The translations under genes were made by a program, and so were the position numbers. From positions 62,001 to 126,000 of the forward strand of contig NZ_FUIE01000020.1 in NCBI RefSeq assembly GCF_900163625.1: a stretch of DNA of 64,000 bases, written 5' to 3'. Source of the stretch: Brevundimonas diminuta 3F5N. Its GTDB lineage: Bacteria; Pseudomonadota; Alphaproteobacteria; Caulobacterales; Caulobacteraceae. The notes under the pieces were generated by a model, which was given only the letters and a program-made list of their open reading frames with translations, did not search any database and had not been told where the DNA came from. Of the stretch, positions 1-8,738 are shown one piece after another (position 1 is the first letter of the stretch; each line of letters opens with the position of its first letter).

Positions 1-1
1 C

Positions 2-943
2 GCCCTCTACTGGCTGGGCCGTGCGGCCGAGGCGCGCGGCGCCCGCGAGGACGCCCAGCGCTGGTATCAGGCGGGCGCCGAACACTGGCAGACCTTCTAC
101 GGTCAGTTGGCGGCGGAAAAGGCAGGCGCGACGACCCTGACCCTGCCGGGCGAACCGTCCCCATCGGCGGAAGACGTGAACCGCTTCGAAGGCAATGAGG
201 TGGTGCGCGCCACGCGCATTCTGGGTCAGATCGGCGAAAAGACCCTGATGCGGGTCTTCGCCTATCATCTGGATGATGCGCTGCCCTCGCCCTACGACCT
301 GTCTCAACTGTTCGACCTGATGCAGGGCTACGGCGACCAGTTCGGCTCGATGATGGTCGGCCGCGCGGCCAGCCAACGCGGCTTCGTCATGCCCGAGCGC
401 ATGTACCCTATCCGCCTGCCGCAGCAGGTTCCCGGCATGGCGCCGAACGAGTTCGCCCTGGCCATCACCCGTCAGGAATCCAGCTTCGATCCCCTGGTCC
501 GCTCGCACGCCGATGCGCGAGGCATGATGCAGCTTCTGCCCGCGACGGCGCAGGGCGTGGCCCGCCGCATGGGCCGTTCCTTCAGCTCTGAACAGCTGTG
601 GGATCCGGAGGTCAACATGACTCTGGGCAGCTATCACCTGGGCGAACTGATGAACAACTTCGGCGGATCGCCGCTGCTGGCCGCCGTCGGCTATAACGCC
701 GGCCCGGCGCGCCCGCCGCAATGGACCGCCCGCTGCGGAGACCCGCGCCAGGCCCAGGTCGATCCCATCGACTTCATCGAGTGCGCGCCCTTCACCGAGA
801 CGCGCAACTACATGATGCGGGTGATGGAGAACATGCAGGTCTATCGCGCCCGCCTGAACGGCGGCTCAGCGCCGCTGACGCCCTCGGCGGACCTGGCGCG
901 GGGCACGCCGCCCAACACCGGACCGCGTCCCTATCAGCCCTGA
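2..943 (+). CDS. Soluble lytic murein transglycosylase, C-terminal part (5' truncated by window edge)
   Basis: The reading frame is open from base 2, so the start lies outside the window. The visible part holds a helical region (a tetratricopeptide-like or superhelical segment such as WLGRAAEARG) and then an SLT goose-type lysozyme domain. That domain has the catalytic Glu in ITRQESSFDP, the GMMQLLPATA motif and GYNAGPARPPQW. Family members cleave the glycan strands of peptidoglycan in the periplasm and release 1,6-anhydromuropeptides. The proline-rich end (TPPNTGPRPYQP) is a low-complexity tail. The gene converges with the ABC ATPase gene, with two bases between their stops. Confidence 0.9.
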   Translation, partial: ALYWLGRAAEARGAREDAQRWYQAGAEHWQTFYGQLAAEKAGATTLTLPGEPSPSAEDVNRFEGNEVVRATRILGQIGEKTLMRVFAYHLDDALPSPYDLSQLFDLMQGYGDQFGSMMVGRAASQRGFVMPERMYPIRLPQQVPGMAPNEFALAITRQESSFDPLVRSHADARGMMQLLPATAQGVARRMGRSFSSEQLWDPEVNMTLGSYHLGELMNNFGGSPLLAAVGYNAGPARPPQWTARCGDPRQAQVDPIDFIECAPFTETRNYMMRVMENMQVYRARLNGGSAPLTPSADLARGTPPNTGPRPYQP

Positions 944-945
944 TA

Positions 946-1710
946 TCAGTTACTGGGCAGACGGCGGGCCGCCAGCAGCGGCCCGTCCAACGCCTCCAGC
1001 CAGACAGCGTCCAGGTTGAAGACGGTCTTCAGCACGCACGGCGACAGAGCCTCGGTCGGCGCGCCTTCCGCCGCCGTCCGCCCCTGATCCAGCACCACGA
1101 CCCGATCGGCGAAGCGCGCAGCCAGAGTCAGGTCATGCAGGCTAACCAGAACGCCATGCCCAGCGTCAGCGCGCGTCCGCAGCCGCTCAAGCACCAAAAG
1201 CTGGGCGTCGGGGTCCAGACCGGCGATCGGCTCGTCCGCGACCAGCAAGGGAGCGGAAACCGTCAGGGCGCGGGCCAGTAGAACGCGCGCACGCTCGCCG
1301 CCCGACATCTCGGCCACGCCGCGATCCGCCAGATGGCCCACGCCGACCTCGTGCAGCGCGACACGCGCGCGGTCCAGCGCGGCCGCGCCCGCCAGGAAAG
1401 GCGCGCCCAGCGCCGCCAGTTCGACCGCCGGCAGGTTCCACGCGATCGAACGGTCCTGCGGCAGGTAGGCTGCACGCTCGCCGCGCTGACGCTCGGACAG
1501 ACGCCGCACCTCATCGCCGCCCAGGCGGGCCGAGCCTTGCGTCAGCGGCGTCAGGCCCAAGGCGGCGCGCACCGCCGTCGACTTGCCCGCGCCATTCGGC
1601 CCGCACAGGGCGACCACTTCACCCGCCCGCACCGACACGGACGCGCCTTTCAGCACTTCGGCCCCGCCAACGCGGGCATGGGCGTTCTCAAGAGCCAACA
1701 GAAGACTCAC
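946..1710 (-). CDS. ABC transporter ATP-binding protein, Fe-siderophore/corrinoid uptake type
   Basis: A 254-residue ATPase of the FecE/BtuD/HmuV family, which powers import from the periplasm. Visible motifs are Walker A GPNGAGKST (about residues 37-45), signature MSGGERARV, Walker B LLVADEP and the H-loop SLHDLT. The start is taken at the GTG whose GTGA overlaps the stop of the permease gene; the open frame runs further upstream but only as a shadow of the permease. It is the last gene of the TetR / binding protein / permease / ATPase chain. The substrate cannot be told from the sequence; cobalamin or a ferric siderophore is likeliest by family. Confidence 0.9.
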   Translation of the reverse strand: MSLLLALENAHARVGGAEVLKGASVSVRAGEVVALCGPNGAGKSTAVRAALGLTPLTQGSARLGGDEVRRLSERQRGERAAYLPQDRSIAWNLPAVELAALGAPFLAGAAALDRARVALHEVGVGHLADRGVAEMSGGERARVLLARALTVSAPLLVADEPIAGLDPDAQLLVLERLRTRADAGHGVLVSLHDLTLAARFADRVVVLDQGRTAAEGAPTEALSPCVLKTVFNLDAVWLEALDGPLLAARRLPSN

Positions 1711-2696
1711 AGTCGCCACTCCCGCGCCGCGCGCCAGGCGATCAGGGCGAACAAGGGCGCACCGACCAGGGCGGTGAAGACGCCCAGCTTCAGCTCCTGA
1801 TCCGTCGGCAGCATCCGCGCCGCCAGATCGGCGGCCACCAGCATCAAGCCGCCCGCGAGGGCCGATGGCAGAAGCAATCGCCCCGGATCGCCGCGCACCG
1901 CCGCCCGCACCAGATGCGGCGCCGCCAGACCGACGAAGCCGATGACGCCCGCCACAGCCACCGCCGCGCCCGCCGCCACGGCCGCCGCCGCCAGCGCCAG
2001 CACCCGCATTCGCCCCATCGACAGGCCCGACGCCCGCGCCGCCTCCTCGCCCAAAGTCAGCATCCGCAGGCCCGGCGACGCGCTGCGCGCCAACAGGCCG
2101 GCCACCAGAACGGCGGGCGCGACCCAGGCGACATCGATCCAGCTGCGGTTCTCCGCCGAGCCCAACAGCCAGTTCATCACCTCGGCCGAAGCGATGGGCG
2201 ACGGCGACAGATTGAAGATCAGAGCCGTCAACGCCCCCGCGAAACTGGACAGGGCCACGCCGAACAGGATCAGCGCCTCCGGCGTCCGCACCCGCGCGGC
2301 CAGGGCGATCAGCAACCCTCCGCCGACCGTGGCGCCGAACAAAGCCGAAACCTCCACCGCGCCGGGGATCGCCGCCAGCCCCAGCACGATGGCCGTCGCA
2401 GCGGCCAGGGCCGAGGTCGCTGACACGCCGAGCACGCCCGGTTCGGCCAGCGGGTTGCGCAACAGCCCCTGCATCACCGCCCCCGCCAGCCCCAAAGCCG
2501 CGCCTACGAACAGGGCGCAGATCGCTCGGGGCGCGCGCACGAGCCACAGCACCTCGCCAGGCCCTGAGCCCGGATTGCTCAAGGCCGTCATGTAATCGGC
2601 GGCGTTGAAACGGGTTTCACCCAGCGTCACCGCCAGAACGATCGCCGACACGATCGCCGCCGCCAGGCCGATATTCAGCGTCGCAGTCCGCTTCAT
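1707..2696 (-). CDS. FecCD/BtuC-family ABC transporter permease
   Basis: A 329-residue, very hydrophobic inner-membrane protein with the family features LGxxRxP-like entry (LWLVRAPRAICALFVGAALG) and the helix-turn segment GFVGLAAPHLVR that contacts the ATPase. Members form a homodimer of about ten helices per subunit that passes metal chelates from the binding protein into the cytoplasm. The start ATG (MKRTATL) overlaps the stop of the binding-protein gene in an ATGA, and its own stop overlaps the ATPase start. This implies translational coupling. The family is clear; the cargo is not. Confidence 0.92.
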   Translation of the reverse strand: MKRTATLNIGLAAAIVSAIVLAVTLGETRFNAADYMTALSNPGSGPGEVLWLVRAPRAICALFVGAALGLAGAVMQGLLRNPLAEPGVLGVSATSALAAATAIVLGLAAIPGAVEVSALFGATVGGGLLIALAARVRTPEALILFGVALSSFAGALTALIFNLSPSPIASAEVMNWLLGSAENRSWIDVAWVAPAVLVAGLLARSASPGLRMLTLGEEAARASGLSMGRMRVLALAAAAVAAGAAVAVAGVIGFVGLAAPHLVRAAVRGDPGRLLLPSALAGGLMLVAADLAARMLPTDQELKLGVFTALVGAPLFALIAWRAAREWRL

Positions 2697-3487
2697 GACG
2701 CCTGCTCGGCCAACTGCGCTGCGGCGTCCGCCGCGAACCAGGCCGGGCATGTCAGAGTCGCACCGGGCAGTTCAGCCGCCGTCCGACCTCGCATGGCGCG
2801 CTGCATCACCGGATGCCGTCCCGCCCCGCGCCAATCCGAACGCGCCAGATCGAAGAAGCCCTTCACGAAAAGAGCAGGCGGCGTCAGCAGCACGCGTTCG
2901 AGTCCCAGAGGCTGATAACCCGGCCGTTCGACCCCATTGCGAAACCCGGCCGCGCGCAGGACAGCGTCCATCAAGGAGCCAGGGCCGGAGGTGAACCCGC
3001 TGGCCGTGACATAGACGGCCTTGCGCCCTCGGCCTGCGCCTTCAGCCTTGGCCAACTGCGCCTCCATACGCTGCGTCAACGCCTTGCCTCGCTCCGGGCG
3101 CCCCAGAGCCTGAGCGACGACCTGAATGTTCGCGCGGACTCCATCCATATCCGTGGCGTCGGATATGGTGACCGTGCGGACGCCATCGCGCTCCAAGGCG
3201 GCCAGAAGGCGAGCGTCGCCGCCCCAGTAGCGCACCGCCACGTCTGGTCGAAAGCCGACAGCGGCCTCCAACGTCGGTCGCACCCGCCGATGGCCCTGGG
3301 CGTCAGCACGCAGCCAGGAATCAGGATCATCCGCTCTCGGCGACAGGCCCAACTCCGCATCGGGCGCCAGGGCGAGGACAAATTGATCGGCGCATTGATC
3401 CAGGGCCATGACCCGCAAAGGCTGGGCCGCCGCGACGTTGCTCCAACACGCCATCGCCGAAACGACGGCCGTGATCGCGATCTTCAC
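2693..3487 (-). CDS. Periplasmic substrate-binding protein of the Fe-siderophore/corrinoid ABC system
   Basis: A 264-residue protein that starts at a GTG overlapping the TetR stop and opens with a signal peptide (cut likely after WSNVAAAQ). The body matches the BtuF/FecB-type fold: an N-terminal lobe with VMALDQCADQFVLAL, the GFRPDVAVRYW segment typical of 'what binds where' lobes, and a C-terminal lobe with the long connecting helix. Binding proteins of this type deliver vitamin B12, haem or ferric siderophores to BtuC/FecD permeases. Two Cys are present (DQCADQF and LTCPAWF). The position between regulator and permease supports uptake; the ligand stays open. Confidence 0.85.
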   Translation of the reverse strand: MKIAITAVVSAMACWSNVAAAQPLRVMALDQCADQFVLALAPDAELGLSPRADDPDSWLRADAQGHRRVRPTLEAAVGFRPDVAVRYWGGDARLLAALERDGVRTVTISDATDMDGVRANIQVVAQALGRPERGKALTQRMEAQLAKAEGAGRGRKAVYVTASGFTSGPGSLMDAVLRAAGFRNGVERPGYQPLGLERVLLTPPALFVKGFFDLARSDWRGAGRHPVMQRAMRGRTAAELPGATLTCPAWFAADAAAQLAEQAS

Positions 3488-4119
3488 GAGGCGGTCAATC
3501 CTGCAAACAAGGCGTCCATCTGGGTGCGGACCAAGGTCTCACGATCCGCCCAGTCGAAATAAGGCTTGGTCGTCATGATAGAGACCAATCCATGGGCGCT
3601 GGCCCAGATGACCTGCGCCAGCGTGCGGGGATCACCTCGCAGCGCGCCTTGATCGACCGCCTCTTCGACCACGCTGACAAAGGCACGAAACAGGTCGGCC
3701 CCGCTTTGCTGCGCCACGGTCTCGGCGCCGTGGCGTGTCTGGACCTGCGGGGTCAGATAGGCCAGCCGATAGGCGTTGGGATTGGCGAAACCGAACGCGA
3801 TGTAATTCTCGACAATCCGGCGCAGCCGCGCCAAGGGAGGCGCATCCTCAGCCAGGGTCCGTTGGTGTTGCTCGGCCAGGGTGTCGAAGGCGTTGCGGCA
3901 GATCTCGTTGAGGATCTCTCCCTTGTCCGCAAAGTGCATGTAAAGCGCGGTCGACGACAGGCCCACCTCGTCAGCAATCTTGCGAATGGTGGCGCCTTCA
4001 TAGCCCCGCTCGACGAAAATACCTTCGGCCGCCGCCAGGATTTCCGCACGGCGCTCGTGCCCTTCACCCTTGGGTTTGCGTGTCGAACGCGACGATGCGG
4101 CAGGTGCGAGCGACACTCG
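3484..4119 (-). CDS. TetR/AcrR-family transcriptional regulator, first gene of the ABC uptake operon
   Basis: An N-terminal TetR helix-turn-helix domain is plain (RRAEILAAAEGIFVERGYEG, then IRKIADEVGLSSTALYMHF), followed by a TetR C-terminal ligand domain (YRLAYLTPQ, WASAHGLVSI). The start is uncertain: GTG at 4119 has GGGGAG seven bases upstream, while TTG codons at 4131 and 4167 are also in frame. Its stop overlaps the start of the binding-protein gene, so regulator and transporter are one transcript, suggesting self-regulation. A palindrome at 4203-4217 between this gene and the divergent glycosyltransferase is the obvious operator candidate. Confidence 0.88.
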   Translation of the reverse strand, partial: RVSLAPAASSRSTRKPKGEGHERRAEILAAAEGIFVERGYEGATIRKIADEVGLSSTALYMHFADKGEILNEICRNAFDTLAEQHQRTLAEDAPPLARLRRIVENYIAFGFANPNAYRLAYLTPQVQTRHGAETVAQQSGADLFRAFVSVVEEAVDQGALRGDPRTLAQVIWASAHGLVSIMTTKPYFDWADRETLVRTQMDALFAGLTAS

Positions 4120-4202
4120 AATGCTCCCCAAGTTGAACTCCCGTGTGGGGGCCAGTGATAGCCGCAAAAGCCGGCTCCGGCCAAATATATTGCTTTACAT
4201 AG

Positions 4203-4217
4203 ATGTTAGTATAACAT
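4203..4217. promoter_or_regulatory. Candidate TetR operator: perfect inverted repeat ATGTTA-GTA-TAACAT
   Basis: Six-base arms around a three-base centre form a perfect palindrome in the 122-base gap between the divergent TetR-ABC operon and the glycosyltransferase gene. The gap is AT-rich (AAATATATTGCTTTACATAG lies just before it). TetR-family proteins bind such short palindromes as dimers. The assignment to the neighbouring TetR gene is inferred from position. Confidence 0.5.
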
Positions 4218-4241
4218 TGATCTACGAACGGGAGGGCGACG

Positions 4242-5663
4242 ATGCGAAGGGGAACGGTCGCCCGCGCGGACGGCGATGCTCTGAAGTCTGCGCGCATCAC
4301 GCTGACAACCCGTCAGACGCTAGGTCTTACCCTCATCGTCACCGGCGTTTTGGCCGCCACGACAATCGCCCCTTTGTCAGGTTCTGTCGTACTTCTAAGC
4401 CTCCAGATCGGATTCATGAGCCTGGCCGCCTGGAGGCTGTTCCTGCTCTGGAACAGCCGCCTCCAGCACTTGTCCGACACGCCACAGATATGCCCGGACC
4501 CGTCGTGTCCATGGCCCCGCTATACCATTGTGTCAGCCCTGTATCAGGAGACGTCCGTCCTACCGCAACTGATCGAACGGTTGTCCGATATCGACTATCC
4601 GAGAGAACGCCTTGAGGGGTTTCTGGTGCTTGAAACGGACGACGCTGCGACGATCAAGGTTGCTCTGGACCTGCCCAGGCCCGACTGGCTTCAGGTGTTG
4701 ATCGTGCCGCCCGGCGCGCCCAAGACCAAGCCGCGCGCCCTGAACTACGCCCTGGCGCGCTGTAGCGGCGACCTGATCACCATCTATGATGCAGAAGACG
4801 ACCCCGACCCGCTGCAACTGCGCGAGGCCGCGACGCGCTTCATCTACGAAGGCGAAAGCCTGGCCTGCCTTCAGGCGCCGCTACGTATCCGTTGCAGGAA
4901 CAAAGCCAGCGCCAGCCCCTTTCTCGACCGGCAGTTCGCGGCCGAGTACGCCGCTCTGTTCGAAGTCACCCTGCCGGCCATGAGCCGCCTGGGGCTGCCC
5001 TTTCCTCTCGGCGGAACCAGCAACCATTTCCGAGTGCCTGTCTTGCGAGCGCTGGGAGGCTGGGATGCCTGGAACGTCACCGAGGACGCCGATCTGGGCT
5101 TTCGCATCTGGCGCGCCGGCTATCGGCTCGGCGTCATCCAGAGGCCCACGTATGAACCGCCGCCTGGACCCTTGCCGCTCTGGCTGCCGCAACGCACACG
5201 CTGGCTGAAAGGCTATCTGCAAACACTGGCTGTCCATACACGCTACAAAGAGGGAATGGGCTGGCGAGGCTGGGCGGCGTTGGCCGTCACCGTCGGCGCT
5301 GGCGTGGCGTCCGCCGCCATCCACGCCGCCTGCGCCGCCTGGGTGTTCAGCGTGGCCCTGACCTCTATCGTCGCGGGACGCCTGCCTCACTTTTCGCCGC
5401 AAGGCAGTATCGTTCTGATCTCCGGCGTCATTGCCGCCTGGCTTTTGAAGCACCGCGGCGCACGGCAGGCGGGCGCTTCCTATGGCCTGGGCGACATGCT
5501 GGCCTCCCTCGCCTATTGGTGCCTGCTCAGCCTGGCGTTCGCTCACGCCGCCATCCGCCTGATCTTTGAACCGCATCACTGGGACAAGACCCCGCATCAG
5601 GCTGAACCCGAACCCGATATCGCCATGATCAACGGCGCTGACGCTGGACGAGCGGCCGCCTGA
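4242..5663 (+). CDS. Membrane glycosyltransferase family 2 (processive-type, cellulose-synthase-like)
   Basis: A 473-residue GT2 enzyme. Two N-terminal membrane helices (about residues 25-75) precede a GT-A domain with the metal and nucleotide-sugar site DAEDD (from residue 183), the TED motif (Asp282) and the QxxRW motif QRTRW (residues 317-321). Three or four helices follow from about residue 345. Proteins with this plan transfer sugars from UDP-sugars at the inner membrane for exopolysaccharide or related glycan synthesis. GGAGGGCG lies four bases before the ATG. No polysaccharide genes flank it, so the product is unknown. It may share the operator with the divergent TetR operon. Confidence 0.87.
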   Translation: MRRGTVARADGDALKSARITLTTRQTLGLTLIVTGVLAATTIAPLSGSVVLLSLQIGFMSLAAWRLFLLWNSRLQHLSDTPQICPDPSCPWPRYTIVSALYQETSVLPQLIERLSDIDYPRERLEGFLVLETDDAATIKVALDLPRPDWLQVLIVPPGAPKTKPRALNYALARCSGDLITIYDAEDDPDPLQLREAATRFIYEGESLACLQAPLRIRCRNKASASPFLDRQFAAEYAALFEVTLPAMSRLGLPFPLGGTSNHFRVPVLRALGGWDAWNVTEDADLGFRIWRAGYRLGVIQRPTYEPPPGPLPLWLPQRTRWLKGYLQTLAVHTRYKEGMGWRGWAALAVTVGAGVASAAIHAACAAWVFSVALTSIVAGRLPHFSPQGSIVLISGVIAAWLLKHRGARQAGASYGLGDMLASLAYWCLLSLAFAHAAIRLIFEPHHWDKTPHQAEPEPDIAMINGADAGRAAA

Positions 5664-5679
5664 GCGCCTATCAGCGCGC

Positions 5680-6576
5680 ATGGCTCCGGTTCTCTCCTCC
5701 TCGCCCGAAACCCTCGTCACGCGTGGGTGGTCGGACTACGCCCTTCTGGACAGCGGCGACGGTCGCAAGCTCGAGCGTTACGGCCGCTACACTGTCGTGC
5801 GACCCGAGCCCCAGTGCTTCTGGAAGGCGCACGACGAGAACGCCTTCGAGCGCGCCAACGCCATGTTCGATCCGCAGCAGGAGGAAGAGGATTCCGGTCG
5901 CTGGCGCTTCGACGCCCACGGCCCGATCGACGCCTTTCCGCTGAAGTGGCGCGGCGTGAGCTTCATGGGGCGCTTCACCCCATTCCGGCACCTGGCCTTC
6001 TTCCCGGAACAGGCGGCCAACTGGGAATGGCTGGACGCGCGCGTCCGCACCCTGAAGCAACCGAAAATCCTGAACCTGTTCGGCTATACCGGCGTGGCCA
6101 GCCTGGCCTGCTCGGCGGCCGGCGCGCACGTCACCCACGTCGACGCCTCCAAGAAGTCCGTCGCCTACGCTCGCGAAAACGCCGAGCTGTCAGGTCTGGC
6201 CGACCGCCCGATCCGCTGGATCGTCGAGGACGCCCGCAAATTCGTGGCCCGCGAAGTTCGGCGCGGCAGCAAATACGACGGCATCATTCTGGACCCGCCG
6301 AAATATGGGCGCGGCGCTAATGGCGAGGTCTGGCGCCTGTTCGAGGACATGCCGGAGCTGCTGAAAGACTGCGCCTCCTTGTTGTCCGACGACGCCTCCT
6401 TCCTGTTGCTGAACGCCTATGCGGCGCGGATTTCCGGCCTGTCGTTGGCGCACATGATGGCCGAGGCGACCCATGATCGCGGCGGCCGCATCGACTGGGG
6501 CGAACTAGCCCTGTCCGAAGACGGCAAGAACGCCCGCGCCATCGGCCTGTCCTTCTTCGCCAGATGGAGCGCCTGA
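5680..6576 (+). CDS. Class I SAM-dependent methyltransferase (RlmI/RlmK-like)
   Basis: A 298-residue protein with the SAM-binding glycine motif in NLFGYTGVASLACSAAG (about residues 130-146), the acidic loop HVDASKKSV, and the catalytic-type motif IILDPPKYGRG. DPPK motifs are typical of 23S rRNA cytosine methyltransferases of the RlmI/RlmK group, but the N-terminal PUA-like domain of RlmI is not obvious here and the protein is shorter. RNA is therefore the likely but unproven substrate. It is followed with a one-base TGATG overlap by a SpoU-type RNA methyltransferase, which supports a shared role in RNA modification. Confidence 0.85.
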   Translation: MAPVLSSSPETLVTRGWSDYALLDSGDGRKLERYGRYTVVRPEPQCFWKAHDENAFERANAMFDPQQEEEDSGRWRFDAHGPIDAFPLKWRGVSFMGRFTPFRHLAFFPEQAANWEWLDARVRTLKQPKILNLFGYTGVASLACSAAGAHVTHVDASKKSVAYARENAELSGLADRPIRWIVEDARKFVAREVRRGSKYDGIILDPPKYGRGANGEVWRLFEDMPELLKDCASLLSDDASFLLLNAYAARISGLSLAHMMAEATHDRGGRIDWGELALSEDGKNARAIGLSFFARWSA

Positions 6577-7388
6577 TGACCGAACGCCTCATCACCTCCC
6601 TGACCAACGACACGATCAAGGCTGTCCGCGCCCTGCACATGCGCAAGGAGCGCGAGGCGACGGGCCGCTTTCTGGCCGAAGGGCTGAAGTTCATCGGCGA
6701 GGCGCTGGATCAGGGCCGCGCGCCGGTCATGCTGCTGGTCGGTCAGGACGCTCGGCCGCACCCCCTGCTGGACCGCGCCAAGGCCGAAACGCTGAAGGCC
6801 GGCGGCCAGATCATCGTCGTCACCCACGCCATCCTCGAAAAGATCAGCCGTCGCGACAATCCGCAGACGGTGCTGGGCGTGTTCGAGCAGGTCTATACGC
6901 CGCTGGACGCCATCCGGCCGGACGCCAAGCCTTGCTGGGTGGCGCTGGAGCAGGTGCGCGATCCCGGCAATCTGGGCACCATCATCCGCACGGCGGACTC
7001 GGCCGGCTGCGGCGGGGTCATCCTGATCGGCGACTGCGTCGATCCCTTCTCGGTCGAGGCGGTGCGCGCGACCATGGGCTCGGTCTTCGCCGTCAGCATC
7101 AGCAAGGCGTCGCGTGAAGAGTTCCTGGCTTGGCGCGCCTCATGGCCGGGCAGCGTGATCGGCACCCGCCTGGACGCGACGCACGGCTATCGCGACAGCC
7201 CCGTCCGCCACCCCGCCATCATCATGATGGGCAATGAACAGGCGGGCCTGACCGATGAACTGGCCGCCGCCTGCGATCTGAGCGTCAAGATCCCGATGCG
7301 CGGCCGCGCCGACAGCCTGAACCTGGCTGTCGCGACGGGGGTCATGGTCTATGCGGTGACCGACGCGGCCTATGGCTCCAGCCTCTAG
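6576..7388 (+). CDS. TrmH/SpoU-family RNA 2'-O-methyltransferase
   Basis: A 270-residue protein with an N-terminal substrate-binding domain (TNDTIKAVRALHMRKERE) and a C-terminal SPOUT knot. The knot shows motif 1 ALEQVRDPGNLGTIIRTAD, motif 2 IIMMGNEQAGL and motif 3 IPMRGRADSLNLAVATG, which together bind SAM and carry the catalytic Arg/Asn. Members methylate ribose in tRNA or 23S rRNA. The start is set at the ATG that overlaps the previous stop (TGATG); an in-frame ATG 12 bases upstream is possible. The stop shares a CTAG with the convergent transporter gene. Confidence 0.9.
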   Translation: MTERLITSLTNDTIKAVRALHMRKEREATGRFLAEGLKFIGEALDQGRAPVMLLVGQDARPHPLLDRAKAETLKAGGQIIVVTHAILEKISRRDNPQTVLGVFEQVYTPLDAIRPDAKPCWVALEQVRDPGNLGTIIRTADSAGCGGVILIGDCVDPFSVEAVRATMGSVFAVSISKASREEFLAWRASWPGSVIGTRLDATHGYRDSPVRHPAIIMMGNEQAGLTDELAAACDLSVKIPMRGRADSLNLAVATGVMVYAVTDAAYGSSL

Positions 7389-8674
7389 GCCTCGCCCTCG
7401 GTCTTGATGCGGCCCATGCCGATCAGGGCCAGGACCGTCAGCAGGGCCGCGACCGTGAGATAGGCGCCAACCGCCTGAAGGCCATAATGGCCCGCCAGCC
7501 AGGTCGCGGCGTAGGGCGCCAGCGAGGCCCCGAGGATGCCCGCCAGATTGAAGGTCATCGACGCGCCGGTGTAACGCACCGTCGTCGGGAAGGGTCGCGC
7601 CAACGCGGCGCCCAGCGGTCCATAGGTGCAACCCATCAGGCTGAAGCCGATGATGAAGAAAGCCACCACGCCCGCCATGCCGCCGCTGCCGAACAGCGGC
7701 GCCAACACTAGGCCGAACAGGGCGATGGCGATGGTGGTCGCCAACAGCGTCCTTCCCTGCCCCCAGCGATCCGCCGCCAGAGCCGCCAGCGGGATGAACA
7801 GGCCGAAGAAGCAAACCCCCAGCAACTGGATCGGCAGGAACTGCTCGCGCGTATAGCCCATGCTGGTCGTGCCCCAGCCCAGGGCGAAGACGGTCATCAG
7901 ATAGAACAGAACGAAGGTCGCCAGCCCGGCCAGCGTCCCTGTCAGCAGGGCGAACTTGTGGTGCGCCACAAGCGTCAGAGCGGGCGCCTGAACGCGCTCG
8001 GCGCGGTCGATGGCGCGCTTGAACTCGGGCGTCTCGGTGATCTTCAGCCGCATCCACAAGCCGACGATGACCAACAGCGAACTGGCGATGAAGGGGATGC
8101 GCCAGCCCCAGTTCATGAACTGATCCTCGCTCATCACCTGGCCCAGGGCGATGAAGCTCAGGGTCGACAGGATGAAACCGATCGGCGCACCCAATTGCGG
8201 GAACATGCCGAACCAGGCCTTCTTGCCCGGCGGGGCGTTCTCGGTCGCCAGCAGGACCGCCCCGCCCCACTCGCCGCCAAGGCCCAGCCCCTGTCCGAAC
8301 CGACACAGGGCCAACAGCAGCGGGGCGATCACGCCGACCGAATGCCAGGTCGGCAACAGGCCGATGGCGATGGTCGACAGGCCCATGGTCATCAAAGCCG
8401 CCACCAGCGTCGCCTTTCGCCCCACCCGGTCGCCGAAATGGCCGAAGACGACCGCGCCGATCGGCCGAGCGAAGAAGGCGATGGAGAAGGTGGCGAATGA
8501 GGCCAACATAGCCGTCATCCGGTCTCCGCCGGGGAAGAACAGGTCCGGAAAGACCAGCACTGCCGCCGTGGCGTAGATGTAGAAGTCGTAGAACTCGATC
8601 GTCGTACCGATCAGGCTCGCGAACAGAACGCGCCGCTTGGAGGCAGGAGGCGGTAAAACGGCAGCGTCGGTCAC
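7385..8674 (-). CDS. MFS transporter, metabolite:H+ symporter (MHS) family
   Basis: A 429-residue, 12-helix carrier. The start FASLIGTTIEFYDFYIYATA is the hallmark of MHS carriers such as ShiA, KgtP and ProP, and the loop between helices 2 and 3 holds GHFGDRVGRKATL, the MFS motif A. The second half has a related loop at ALAADRWGQGRTLL. The family takes up small organic acids, osmolytes or shikimate with protons across the inner membrane. The cargo cannot be named. It stands alone, convergent with the SpoU gene. Confidence 0.9.
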   Translation of the reverse strand: MTDAAVLPPPASKRRVLFASLIGTTIEFYDFYIYATAAVLVFPDLFFPGGDRMTAMLASFATFSIAFFARPIGAVVFGHFGDRVGRKATLVAALMTMGLSTIAIGLLPTWHSVGVIAPLLLALCRFGQGLGLGGEWGGAVLLATENAPPGKKAWFGMFPQLGAPIGFILSTLSFIALGQVMSEDQFMNWGWRIPFIASSLLVIVGLWMRLKITETPEFKRAIDRAERVQAPALTLVAHHKFALLTGTLAGLATFVLFYLMTVFALGWGTTSMGYTREQFLPIQLLGVCFFGLFIPLAALAADRWGQGRTLLATTIAIALFGLVLAPLFGSGGMAGVVAFFIIGFSLMGCTYGPLGAALARPFPTTVRYTGASMTFNLAGILGASLAPYAATWLAGHYGLQAVGAYLTVAALLTVLALIGMGRIKTEGEA

Positions 8675-8738
8675 GCGGAATCCTTACGGTTGACGCACGA
8701 TCATTGCGGCGTGGCGCATCTATGCGTCAAGCGCAGGA

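Noticed and set aside
1711-2547. N-terminal extension of the ABC ATPase frame
   Set aside because: It overlaps the permease in another frame; the GTGA coupling and the start of the ATPase fold fix the start at 1710.
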